DNA of 25,054 nucleotides. Origin: Actinomycetota bacterium (GTDB lineage: Bacteria > Actinomycetota > AC-67). The translations under genes and the position numbers were made by a program. Location: positions 1 to 25,054 of the forward strand of contig JBAZZY010000035.1 in the NCBI GenBank assembly GCA_041658565.1, in the 5' to 3' direction. Shown piece after piece: positions 15,101-22,264 of the stretch (positions are counted from its first letter, which is position 1; every line of letters starts with the position of its first letter). Under the pieces are notes generated by a model. That model was not told the DNA's origin. It saw nothing but the letters and a program-made list of their open reading frames with translations, and made no database searches.

Positions 15101-16464
15101 GACGAATGCGATGGGATCGTGCGCGGCGCGCTCGAATTGCGCGCGCCGGCGTCCTGGGGGTTGTCGTCTGCGTCGCAGCCGCCGTTCCGCCCGCGGCAGG
15201 GTATACGCCCCCGCTGGGAACCTACGGCGGCGCGGTCGTAGCGATGGCGATTTCGGTGAGTGGGGAAACGAACCAGTTCTCCGGCTTACCTGCGTTGCTA
15301 AGTGTTCCGTATGTGACGGCTGTGCTCGAGTCCAGTCCTGCCGGGGTCGCGTCGGCGACGGTATTCGACTTGGGGCCTCTAGGACAGGCCGGCGTTGCAA
15401 CCGGGAACCAGTATGCCTTTGACTACGGGGCCCCAGAGCAGATGCGACTGTCGCAGCCTCAATATGCGACGGCGCGGTATCCGGGGAAGCCCGAGGAGGT
15501 AAGCCGAAGCTCCGTGGGCGGCGCCGATCCGTCGGGCGCTGGTAGCGCTGAGGCGGCCTCTGCCTCGGCCGCGGCCGCGGCCGACAAAGTTGAAGCGCGT
15601 GCGGAGGTTGCGGGCGCGCGGATGCTGGCTCCCGCAGGGTCGCCGTCGCCGGGGGGTGCACAGGCTTCCCCGTGGATCGTGCGCGGCGAGGCTTTGTCGT
15701 CGACGGGGCGGATCGTGGCGACGGCGACGCACATCTCGTACGAGGCGAAGACGTCGGCGTCGGACCTGGAGGCACTCGGAGGACTGATTCGAATTGGGTC
15801 GATGCGATCGCTGGCGCGCGCCACCATGGGGGTCGACGGAACGGCGACCGAGTCTGAGCTCGTGGTCGGCGGGGTCTCCATTGCAGGCGTCCCAGTGGTG
15901 ATCACGCAGGATGGGCCCAAGGTCGCCGAAGAGGGGATTCCCGGCGGACCCGATGGGCTGCGTGATGCGCGCGCGCGCCTGCGTGAAGCGCTGGCTCCAT
16001 CGGCAGTCGACGTGCGGGTGCTGGACTCGGAACGTCGGGAGGCGCGGACCGAGACGGGGTCGCTCGAAGCTCGCACTATCGTCGGCGGTATCCGGATTGG
16101 GTGGACTACTCCGTCCCCCAACGCGTCGGTTCCCGCACAGCGATTCGCAGTTGTTCTGGGTGGCGCTGATGCCGGAGGTCACGCGGAGTTGCCGGACGAG
16201 ATCGCACCTGGGACGACGCATGTGCCTTCCATTCGCGGAGGCGATCAACTCCCTGCGTTCACCTTCGCCCCGACCCCCTCGCCGACGCTCGCGGTTCCGC
16301 CGGCGGATGCCGATGACGACGAAGTGCGGGTTCTCGGTACGTCGGTCGCCGGGAAGTCGCATCGTTCCGGTGGTGGGTTGCTCGCGATGTTTGCGCTGTG
16401 GAACGTCGTCGTGGTCGCGGTGCTTGTGAGCGCCCGTCGGCGAGGGATGGCGGCTGCACGATGA
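15097..16464 (+). CDS. Exported protein with C-terminal membrane anchor, function unknown
   Basis: I do not recognise the family. The 455 residues show a basic N-terminus (MRRMRWDRARRARIAR) and a signal peptide with probable cleavage near PPAAGY (about residue 35). An extracellular part of about 390 residues follows, containing an Ala/Ser-rich stretch around 150-170, then a single membrane helix at about 428-446 and a short basic tail (SARRRGMAAAR). This is a type I membrane or wall-facing topology. The repeated aliphatic and Thr/Ser strands suggest a beta-rich ectodomain. It has no catalytic motif and few cysteines. The ATG at 15097 overlaps the livF stop as ATGA, so it is translated with the transporter. 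A role as envelope accessory or surface sensor of the transporter is inferred from this coupling only. Confidence 0.8.
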   Translation: MRRMRWDRARRARIARAGVLGVVVCVAAAVPPAAGYTPPLGTYGGAVVAMAISVSGETNQFSGLPALLSVPYVTAVLESSPAGVASATVFDLGPLGQAGVATGNQYAFDYGAPEQMRLSQPQYATARYPGKPEEVSRSSVGGADPSGAGSAEAASASAAAAADKVEARAEVAGARMLAPAGSPSPGGAQASPWIVRGEALSSTGRIVATATHISYEAKTSASDLEALGGLIRIGSMRSLARATMGVDGTATESELVVGGVSIAGVPVVITQDGPKVAEEGIPGGPDGLRDARARLREALAPSAVDVRVLDSERREARTETGSLEARTIVGGIRIGWTTPSPNASVPAQRFAVVLGGADAGGHAELPDEIAPGTTHVPSIRGGDQLPAFTFAPTPSPTLAVPPADADDDEVRVLGTSVAGKSHRSGGGLLAMFALWNVVVVAVLVSARRRGMAAAR

Positions 16465-16718
16465 AACCGCGTCTGGAGCGGACGGTGGTGTGCGGTCGCT
16501 GCGGGCTGGACTTCGATCCGGTTTACGCCGGCGCGGCATGTCCGCTGTGCGGCACCTCCGTATCTCTTCCGCCGGAGCGAGGCACGTTGCCGCTTGAGGT
16601 TCGCCTAGCTCAATGGGCAGGCGGTGGCGGGCGGGTCCAGTGGGCGGGAGTCGCTGCGTTCGTCGTGCTGAGTATCACTCTGTTCGCCATCGCTGCGGGA
16701 TCTTATTATCGGCAGTAG
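16461..16718 (+). CDS. Small zinc-ribbon membrane protein, function unknown
   Basis: This 85-residue protein has two cysteine knuckles, CGRC (11-14) and CPLC (27-30), that form a probable rubredoxin-like zinc ribbon. A linker follows, then one hydrophobic helix (about 60-80, VQWAGVAAFVVLSITLFAIAAG) and a short SYYRQ tail. The likely topology is a cytoplasmic zinc ribbon tethered to the membrane. The ATG at 16461 overlaps the stop of the preceding exported-protein gene (ATGA). The open frame extends upstream, but the overlap start matches the operon pattern. The function is unknown. The tight linkage suggests it works with the upstream anchored protein. Confidence 0.8.
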   Translation: MKPRLERTVVCGRCGLDFDPVYAGAACPLCGTSVSLPPERGTLPLEVRLAQWAGGGGRVQWAGVAAFVVLSITLFAIAAGSYYRQ

Positions 16719-16740
16719 ATCAAACGGGAGGGCGAGGCTC

Positions 16741-17043
16741 GTGGAGCCCCCGGCAGGGCCGGGATCCGGCGGTGTCGTGCGCGCGCGCGTTTGCGTGGTC
16801 GGCCGCGTCCAGGGCGTCTTCTTCCGCGCGGCGATGGCTCAGGAGGCACGGAGGGTTTCCCTAGTCGGATGGGTGCGCAACAGCCCCGACGGCAGCGTTG
16901 AAGCGGAGATCCAGGGCGCGCGGTCGAACGTCGAAGCCGTGATCTCATGGTGCGGCACCGGCCCGCCCGCGGCTCGGGTGGACGAGGTGGAAGTGCAGTG
17001 GGAGCCCCTGAAAGGGAAAGAGGACGCCTTTCTCATAGTTTGA
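16741..17043 (+). CDS. acyP: Acylphosphatase
   Basis: Acylphosphatase hydrolyses carboxyl-phosphate bonds of small acyl phosphates in the cytoplasm. The core has VVGRVQGVFFR with catalytic R29 and GWVRN with catalytic N47, the two residues required in the family, and the total length of 100 residues is close to normal. The start is the GTG at 16741, 9 bases after a GGGAGG Shine-Dalgarno sequence. An in-frame GTG at 16777 would give the more usual family N-terminus (VRARV...), so the first 12 residues are uncertain. The 22-bp gap to the zinc-ribbon gene allows co-transcription with the transporter operon. In mycobacteria acyP lies next to smc, as it nearly does here. Confidence 0.93.
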   Translation: MEPPAGPGSGGVVRARVCVVGRVQGVFFRAAMAQEARRVSLVGWVRNSPDGSVEAEIQGARSNVEAVISWCGTGPPAARVDEVEVQWEPLKGKEDAFLIV

Positions 17044-17068
17044 AGGTTTGAAATGGCCGGTTTCCCGC

Positions 17069-17095
17069 TCTTTGACGCATCTGAGTCTTTGACGC
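17069..17095 (+). repeat. 10-bp direct repeat within the promoter of the small coiled-coil gene
   Basis: TCTTTGACGC occurs at 17069-17078 and again at 17086-17095, 17 bp apart start to start. The first copy contains the predicted -35 (TTGACG) and the second abuts the predicted -10. It may be a tandem operator or a duplication that created the promoter. Confidence 0.5.
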
Positions 17096-17101
17096 TATAG
17101 A
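17072..17101 (+). promoter_or_regulatory. Strong sigma-A-type promoter upstream of the small coiled-coil gene
   Basis: TTGACG (17072-17077) and TATAGA (17096-17101) are separated by 18 bp, the best promoter match in the window. Transcription should start around 17106-17108, which is where a long hairpin begins. A second -10-like sequence, TATAGT, occurs at 17155-17160 with only TTCCAG (17132-17137) as a -35. Confidence 0.65.
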
Positions 17102-17104
17102 AGT

Positions 17105-17224
17105 TTCCAGGCGAGAATCTCTTGGAGGCCCTTCCAGAAGATTTTGGCCTGGGATATAGTTGGCTGTAACCCCGGGACAGGTAAACCTTGTCTTGGCGTG
17201 AGAGCCTCCCAATCCGCAAGGAGG
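17105..17224 (+). promoter_or_regulatory. Structured 5' leader RNA with three hairpins, the last hiding the ribosome-binding site
   Basis: Hairpin 1 (17105-17154) is nearly continuous. CCAGGC (17107-17112) pairs with GCCTGG (17147-17152), and AATCTCTTGGA (17116-17126) pairs with TCCAGAAGATT (17133-17143), with a six-base loop GGCCCT, a G-G and a C-A mismatch and a few wobbles. Hairpin 2 pairs 17172-17181 with 17186-17196 around the loop TAAA, with one bulge and two G-U pairs. Hairpin 3 pairs CCTCC (17205-17209) with GGAGG (17220-17224), the Shine-Dalgarno core of the next gene. CCTTG (17186-17190) could instead pair with CAAGG (17217-17221), so hairpins 2 and 3 may compete. It matches no riboswitch consensus I recall. 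Cis-regulation is an inference. Confidence 0.5.
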
Positions 17225-17232
17225 ACGCATAA

Positions 17233-17430
17233 ATGGCGAAGGCGCTGTACGGATTCCTGGGCGAGCCGCGCGCGTCCATGCTGCTCAAGCAAGCCGCCGA
17301 TCTCCAGCGACGAGTTCGCGATCTCGAGAAGGAACTTGAAGCGGCCGAGGCCGAGATCATCACGCTTCGCGCGATCGTTGAGTCCAAGGTCGAGCCTAAG
17401 AAACTGGAAGAGGTCCGAGCGCTCGCGTAG
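17233..17430 (+). CDS. Small coiled-coil protein, function unknown
   Basis: This 65-residue protein starts MAKALYGFLGEPRASMLL. It then has a heptad-rich helix (about 20-50, LQRRVRDLEKELEAAEAEIITLRAIVE) and a basic/acidic tail (KVEPKKLEEVRALA). The start is firm: AAGGAGG (17218-17224) lies 8 bases before the ATG. It resembles, from memory, a group of short actinobacterial proteins beginning MAKALxGxxG followed by a coiled coil. I know no assigned function. It has its own strong promoter, a structured leader and a strong terminator, so it is a separate transcription unit between acyP and smc. Codon use looks like that of its neighbours. It could self-associate or bind a partner through the coiled coil. 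Confidence 0.8.
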   Translation: MAKALYGFLGEPRASMLLKQAADLQRRVRDLEKELEAAEAEIITLRAIVESKVEPKKLEEVRALA

Positions 17431-17456
17431 TTCTTGAGTTCGAAGCAACGTTTGTT

Positions 17457-17491
17457 TGCGGCCACCTTCGATCGGTGGCCGCATCGTTTTC
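17457..17491 (+). terminator. Strong rho-independent terminator after the small coiled-coil gene
   Basis: TGCGGCCACC (17457-17466) and GGTGGCCGCA (17474-17483) form a perfect 10-bp stem around a 7-nt loop, followed by TCGTTTTCT. It separates this unit from smc and shows that the open frame upstream of 17547 is not part of the smc coding sequence. Confidence 0.85.
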
Positions 17492-17535
17492 TCCCGGCAC
17501 GTTCCTGCCTCGAACGAGGCACAGCGACCGCGTGT

Positions 17536-17541
17536 TAGCAT
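17536..17541 (+). promoter_or_regulatory. Candidate -10 (TAGCAT) directly before smc, possibly leaderless
   Basis: TAGCAT ends five bases before the smc GTG at 17547. Transcription would then start on or beside the first codon. No good -35 was recognised. The strong terminator at 17457-17483 implies that some promoter must lie here. Confidence 0.4.
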
Positions 17542-17546
17542 TGCGC

Positions 17547-20500
17547 GTGTTTCTCCGGCGCCTTGCGATCAAGGGCTTCAAGTCCTTCGCGGATCGAACG
17601 GTTTTCGACTTCTCTCCAGGAGTCGCCGTTATCGTTGGCCCGAACGGGTCCGGTAAGTCCAATCTCGTTGATGCCATCGCGTGGGTGCTGGGCGAGCAGG
17701 GGGCAAAAACCCTGCGCGGCGGAAAGATGGAAGATGTCATCTTCGCCGGGACCCCCAAGCGCCCGGCTCTCGGTCGCGCGGAAGTCGAACTGACGATCGA
17801 CAACTCCTCGGGCGTGCTCCCGATCGATTTCACTGAAGTCACGATCAGCAGGACGCTTTTCCGTACCGGTGAGAGCGAGTACGCGATCAACGGCGTCACG
17901 TGTCGATTGCTGGACGTGCAGGAGTTGTTGAGCGACAGCGGTATCGGCCGCGAGTTGCACACGATCATCGGTCAGGGGCAACTCGACGCCGTTCTGTCGG
18001 GGTCCCCGGCCGACCGCCGCGCCGTGCTGGAGGAGGCCTCGGGTCTACTTAAGTACCGCAAGCGCAAGGAGAAGGCCGTTCGCAAGCTTGAGCGCGTCGA
18101 CTCCGACATCGAGCGACTTGGGGACGTGATCGGGGAGTTGCGTCGGCAGATCCGGCCGTTGGAACGCCAGGCTGAAGTCGCCAAGCGCGCGTCCGAGATA
18201 GAAGCCGAATTGCGAGACGTGAAGTTGAAGGTGTGGGTGCTGGACTACGGCACCGTCACCGGAGAAGAGGACGCCGAGGCCGAGCGCCGCGCCGCGCAGG
18301 AAGTGGCCGCGTTCTCGCGCGCGCTCGCCGAAGCGAATGCCCGGGTCGAAGCCTTGGAGCAAGATCTCGCACGCGCCTCGCGCGCCTCCGAGGCTGTGCT
18401 TGGGACCGAGTATCGCCTGGCCGGCATCCGGGATCGTTTTGTTGCGCTGGCCCGCTTCGCCGAAGAGCGTCGTCGGCACCTGGAGGACTTGGCTGCGCGT
18501 GAACCGCGCGGCGAGGCTCCGACCGAGGAGGAGATGTCGGAAGCCGACGCTGCTGTGACCGACGCTTCCGAGAAGCGTGTGAGCGCGCAGGAAGAGGCGC
18601 GTCGCGCCGAGGGTGAGCGCGCAGCGGTGCAGTCGGCGCGCGAGGAGGCGGCGCGCGCGCGCGAGGAGGTAGTGCACCTGCACGGCGAGCGCTCGGCGTT
18701 GCGCGCTTCGGTGGAAGGTGGGGACGATGAGCGTCGCCGTCTGGAAGAGCGACGACGGATCGCGCAGGAGCAGGCTGCGGCCGCTGCATCCGGACTCGTC
18801 GAGGTGCGCAAGGAACTGGAACTGCTTGAAGAAGAGGAGGCCTCGCTCGGTGCGTTGCTCGACGAGGCCGAGGCTCGTCGTGACGCTCGCCGAGTGCTCG
18901 TCGACGAGGTGATCGAGCAGGAGCGAACGGCCGAGCGCGTGGCCGGGGCGTTGACCGCGCGCGCCGCACTGCTCCAAGAAGAAGTTTCGCGGCTGACGGA
19001 TCCGGCAGCGATCTTGTCGGGAGCTTCGGGAATTCGGGGCCGGCTTCACGACGGGTTGCGCGCGTGCGCAGGCTACGAACGCGCGCTGCACGCGGCGCTC
19101 GGCCCGCTTGCCGACGCGGTCGTGTCCTCGTCGCGTTCGGATGCGGTGTCGGCCGTGAAGAAGCTGAAGACCGAGGACGCTCGCGTGGTGATCGCCATCC
19201 CCGGTGCACCTGCGCGGGCACCGGTTCCCGCGGGTTTGCGTTCACTTGGCGAAGTTGTCGAATCCTGGGGTACACACGACGCTGTGGCGCGCGCGGCGGT
19301 CGCCGGGATCGTGCTGGCCGAGACGCTCGACGAGGCTGCCGAGGTTCACGCGCGCCATCCCGCGGTCACGGTCGTGACGACAGACGGCGACGTGCTGGGT
19401 CCCAGCTCGATCGAGGGTGGTGCGCCGGTAGACGCGCGCAACCCGCGCGAGGAACTTCGCCGGACCGCCGAGGATGTTGCCCGGGTCACCGACGCTTTGG
19501 AAGCTGCGCGCCGGGCCACCGAGCACGCTCGCGCCGACCTCGAGGTTTTGGCGCGCGAAGTTGCCGTTCTGGACGAGCGCATGAACTCGCTCGACGCCAC
19601 CGTCGCCGGCGCCACCGAGCGACTCGGTCGCACGGAGGCGGACGCCGCAGCGTGCGCGCGTGAGGACGGCGTCCTCGCCGGGCGGATTGCGGAGGTCGTG
19701 GCTCGGCAATCCGCCGATGCCGAGAAGCTGAAGGCAATCGAAGAACGTTTGTCGCGGGCCGTCTCGGCCGAGCCTGCCGTGGATGCCGCGACGCTTGCGC
19801 AGATCGAACGGATGGCAGCGGATCGGGCTTTGCGCCTGGGCGAGGCGACCGAGCGGGAGCGTGCGGCAGGCGCCGCGCTGTCTGCTTTGCGTGAACGCGC
19901 GCGCCGGGTTGCCGAGGAACGCGCGCGCTGGGAGGCCGGCCGCACGAAATGGCTTGCCGGGGCCGCGCGCGCGGCGTTGGTCGAATCCGCGGCGCGCACC
20001 GCGGCCGACCGGACGGCCGCGTGGGCCGAGATCGCTCGCGAAGAGCGCGCCGGAGGCGAAGGGCGCCGGCGTGAACTTGAGGAGGGTCTTACCGTCGGAC
20101 GCACGCAGCGGCGTGACGTGGAGTCCGCGCTCGAAGAGGCGCGCATGCGGGCACATGAGGCCGACCTTCGCCGGGCCGAGCGTTCACACAGGATTGCGGC
20201 ACTCGTACAGAAACTCCGCGACGAACACGATCTCGGTCCCGAGGAGGCCACCGAAGCCGTGCGTCCGGACCCCGAGGAGGGCGAGGAGTTGCGCCGCCGT
20301 GCTTCGACGCTGGAGCGCAGGCTGGGCTTGCTCGGCCGCGTGAACCCGATCGCCATGGAGCAGTACCAGGGCATGGTCGATCGGCACGCGTTCCTCACCG
20401 AGCAGGTCGGCGATTTGAAGCACAGCCGCAGAGATCTCATGTCGGTGGTGGCGGAGGTAGACAACAAGGTCGTGGAGATCTTCAGCGAGGCGTTCACTGA

Positions 20501-20960
20501 CGTTTCTCGGGAGTTCACCGCCGTGTTTTCTCGGTTGTTCCCCGGCGGCGAAGGCAAGCTCACGCTCACGGATCCGGACGACGTGCTGAATACCGGAATC
20601 GAAGTTGAGGCGCGCCCGGCCGGCAAGCGAGTGAAGCGCGTGTCTTTGCTGTCGGGTGGGGAGCGCGCGCTTACGGCGGTCGGACTGCTGTTCAGCGTCT
20701 TCCGCGCGCGCCCGTCGCCTTTCTATCTACTCGACGAGGTTGAAGCGGCGCTCGACGACGTGAACCTGCACCGGTTCCTCGCCCTGGCATCGGAGTTCCG
20801 CGACACGGCGCAACTCTTGATCGTCACGCACCAGAAGCGAACGATGGAAATCGGTGATGCCCTATACGGGATCTCGATGGGATCCGAAGGTGTGAGCAAG
20901 GCGATCTGCAAGCGCCTTGAGCTTGCAGATGTCTCGGAAGTGTCGCTCGCCGAGTCGTAG
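17547..20960 (+). CDS. smc: Chromosome segregation protein SMC
   Basis: SMC dimers with ScpA and ScpB compact and segregate the nucleoid. The GTG at 17547 gives 1137 residues and the expected N-terminus (FLRRLAIKGFKSFAD). The open frame further upstream runs through a terminator hairpin and is rejected. The N-terminal head has Walker A GPNGSGKSN at 31-39. Coiled coils rich in Ala/Arg/Glu run from about 160 to 480 and 640 to 960, flanking the globular hinge (about 490-628, GASGIRGRLHDGL to GDVLGPSSIEGG). The C-terminal head carries LSGGERAL at 1035-1042 and Walker B LLDE at 1061-1064. All ATPase elements are present and the length is normal. There is no canonical Shine-Dalgarno sequence, consistent with leaderless expression. 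ftsY follows 24 bp downstream, the usual actinobacterial order. Confidence 0.96.
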   Translation: MFLRRLAIKGFKSFADRTVFDFSPGVAVIVGPNGSGKSNLVDAIAWVLGEQGAKTLRGGKMEDVIFAGTPKRPALGRAEVELTIDNSSGVLPIDFTEVTISRTLFRTGESEYAINGVTCRLLDVQELLSDSGIGRELHTIIGQGQLDAVLSGSPADRRAVLEEASGLLKYRKRKEKAVRKLERVDSDIERLGDVIGELRRQIRPLERQAEVAKRASEIEAELRDVKLKVWVLDYGTVTGEEDAEAERRAAQEVAAFSRALAEANARVEALEQDLARASRASEAVLGTEYRLAGIRDRFVALARFAEERRRHLEDLAAREPRGEAPTEEEMSEADAAVTDASEKRVSAQEEARRAEGERAAVQSAREEAARAREEVVHLHGERSALRASVEGGDDERRRLEERRRIAQEQAAAAASGLVEVRKELELLEEEEASLGALLDEAEARRDARRVLVDEVIEQERTAERVAGALTARAALLQEEVSRLTDPAAILSGASGIRGRLHDGLRACAGYERALHAALGPLADAVVSSSRSDAVSAVKKLKTEDARVVIAIPGAPARAPVPAGLRSLGEVVESWGTHDAVARAAVAGIVLAETLDEAAEVHARHPAVTVVTTDGDVLGPSSIEGGAPVDARNPREELRRTAEDVARVTDALEAARRATEHARADLEVLAREVAVLDERMNSLDATVAGATERLGRTEADAAACAREDGVLAGRIAEVVARQSADAEKLKAIEERLSRAVSAEPAVDAATLAQIERMAADRALRLGEATERERAAGAALSALRERARRVAEERARWEAGRTKWLAGAARAALVESAARTAADRTAAWAEIAREERAGGEGRRRELEEGLTVGRTQRRDVESALEEARMRAHEADLRRAERSHRIAALVQKLRDEHDLGPEEATEAVRPDPEEGEELRRRASTLERRLGLLGRVNPIAMEQYQGMVDRHAFLTEQVGDLKHSRRDLMSVVAEVDNKVVEIFSEAFTDVSREFTAVFSRLFPGGEGKLTLTDPDDVLNTGIEVEARPAGKRVKRVSLLSGGERALTAVGLLFSVFRARPSPFYLLDEVEAALDDVNLHRFLALASEFRDTAQLLIVTHQKRTMEIGDALYGISMGSEGVSKAICKRLELADVSEVSLAES

Positions 20961-20968
20961 CGCTCTGG

Positions 20969-20974
20969 TAGGCT
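20969..20974 (+). promoter_or_regulatory. Candidate -10 (TAGGCT) just before ftsY
   Basis: TAGGCT fits TANNNT and lies 10 bases before the ftsY ATG, so a transcript from it would have a leader of only a few bases. No -35 was recognised. Read-through from smc is an equally good explanation for ftsY expression. Confidence 0.3.
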
Positions 20975-20984
20975 TCGCGCTCGC

Positions 20985-22148
20985 ATGATCGACGGCTCCG
21001 GGCCCGCAACGGCCATTCTCCTTCTGATTCTGATCCTTGGGATCGTCGCGCTGGCGACTGGGATCATCCTTGGCGCGCGCAGACGCCGGCCGTTGGAAGA
21101 AGCGCCCCCCGAGGTCGAAGAGGCGGCTCCCGAGGTCGAAGAAGCGCCCCCCGAAGCGCCCCCCCCGGTGCAAGCCCTCCCGGAGGTCGCCGAGGTGCCG
21201 CCTCCGGTGGAACCGGTCGAACCCGAACCTGAACCTGAACCCGAACCCGTTCCGGTCGAGGCGCCGCCCCCGCCGGTGGAGATCCCTGCGCGCGGCCGGG
21301 TCCGTTCAATCGGGGCTTCGATTCGTCGCTTGTTCGGTGGATCGTCCCTGACGCCCGAGCAGTGGGAAGAACTCGAGGAAGTCTTGCTGCGTGCCGACGT
21401 CGGCGTGGTCGCGACCGGGCGGATTGTTGCGGCGTTGCGCGCGCGCGCCGACGTGAGTGACGGGATGCAGGCACTGCGAGCCGAACTTCTGGACGTGCTC
21501 GGGACCCCCGATCGCGCACTTGCGCGTAAAACCGACGGTGTAACGGTGTGGCTGGTGACGGGCGTGAACGGGGTCGGCAAGACGACCACGATCGGCAAGC
21601 TCGCCTCGCAACTCACGCGCGCCGGATCCTCGACGGTGCTTGCCGCCGCGGACACGTTTCGCGCGGCTGCCGACGAGCAGTTGCAGCGTTGGGCCGAGGC
21701 AGCCGGCGCCGAGATCGTCAAGCATTCCCCCGGAGCAGACCCCGCGGCCGTGGTGTTCGACGCGGTTGCCGCTGCGCGCGCGCGCGGCGCCGACGCGCTC
21801 ATCGTGGACACCGCCGGGCGGCTCCAGAACAAGCGGAACCTGATGGAGGAACTCACCAAGATCCGGCGGGTTCTTGAACGCGAGTCCGGGCCTCCGGACG
21901 AGGTTCTGCTCGTGCTGGACGCGACGACGGGTCAGAACGCGATCGCGCAGGCGCGCGCGTTCTCCGAGGCCGTCGCAGTCACGGGATTGATCCTGACCAA
22001 ACTCGACGGTACGGCGCGCGGTGGGATTGTGATTGCCGTGCAACAGGAACTCGGTATCCCGGTCAAGATGGTCGGCCTCGGCGAAGGCATCGACGACCTC
22101 GCGCCCTTCGATCCTGAAGTTTTCGTCGACGACCTCCTGCGCGCCTGA
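20985..22148 (+). CDS. ftsY: Signal recognition particle receptor FtsY
   Basis: FtsY is the membrane receptor GTPase that docks SRP-ribosome complexes at the translocon. The 387 residues begin with a membrane helix (about 8-30, ATAILLLILILGIVALATGIILG) and basic residues, typical of actinobacterial FtsY. An acidic, proline-rich A domain (about 37-100) follows with tandem PEVEEA and EPEPEPEP repeats; in the DNA these are a 21-bp direct repeat near 21108-21142 and a hexamer run near 21220-21250. The NG domain runs from about 105 to the end, with G1 GVNGVGKT (193-200), ADTFRAAADEQL, VDTAGR and TKLDG motifs. All GTPase motifs are present. The A domain evolves fast, so its repeats are not remarkable. 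Confidence 0.96.
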   Translation: MIDGSGPATAILLLILILGIVALATGIILGARRRRPLEEAPPEVEEAAPEVEEAPPEAPPPVQALPEVAEVPPPVEPVEPEPEPEPEPVPVEAPPPPVEIPARGRVRSIGASIRRLFGGSSLTPEQWEELEEVLLRADVGVVATGRIVAALRARADVSDGMQALRAELLDVLGTPDRALARKTDGVTVWLVTGVNGVGKTTTIGKLASQLTRAGSSTVLAAADTFRAAADEQLQRWAEAAGAEIVKHSPGADPAAVVFDAVAAARARGADALIVDTAGRLQNKRNLMEELTKIRRVLERESGPPDEVLLVLDATTGQNAIAQARAFSEAVAVTGLILTKLDGTARGGIVIAVQQELGIPVKMVGLGEGIDDLAPFDPEVFVDDLLRA

Positions 22149-22216
22149 GCAAACCGCAAGGCCTCCGGTTCGCGACTTCCGTGGGGTACCCGATGGCGCT
22201 GGTTGTCGCAACTGTG

Positions 22217-22245
22217 TGTTCAGTCGCAGCCTGGGGACGTATGAT
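22217..22245 (+). promoter_or_regulatory. Candidate promoter for the cheB-cheR pair
   Basis: TATGAT (22240-22245) is a near-consensus -10. A weak -35, TGTTCA (22217-22222), lies 17 bp upstream. An AAGGGGGAA Shine-Dalgarno region follows before the ATG at 22265. It lies in the 116-bp gap after ftsY and marks the signalling pair as a separate transcription unit. Confidence 0.45.
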
Positions 22246-22264
22246 CCCATCAAGGGGGAACTCC

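Noticed and set aside
5231..16740. Defence island, prophage or biosynthetic cluster in the accessory region
   Set aside because: No restriction, toxin-antitoxin, integrase, phage structural or synthase genes were seen. The content is transport and metabolism.
17475..17546. Longer smc start at 17475
   Set aside because: It would start inside the terminator hairpin and add residues unlike any SMC N-terminus. The family start fits the GTG at 17547.
21108..21250. Repeats in ftsY as a mobile or regulatory element
   Set aside because: They encode the acidic Pro/Glu-rich A domain, which is commonly repetitive in FtsY.
22152..22170. Hairpin AACCG/CGGTT after ftsY as a terminator
   Set aside because: It has only five pairs with a nine-base loop and no T-tract, too weak to call.
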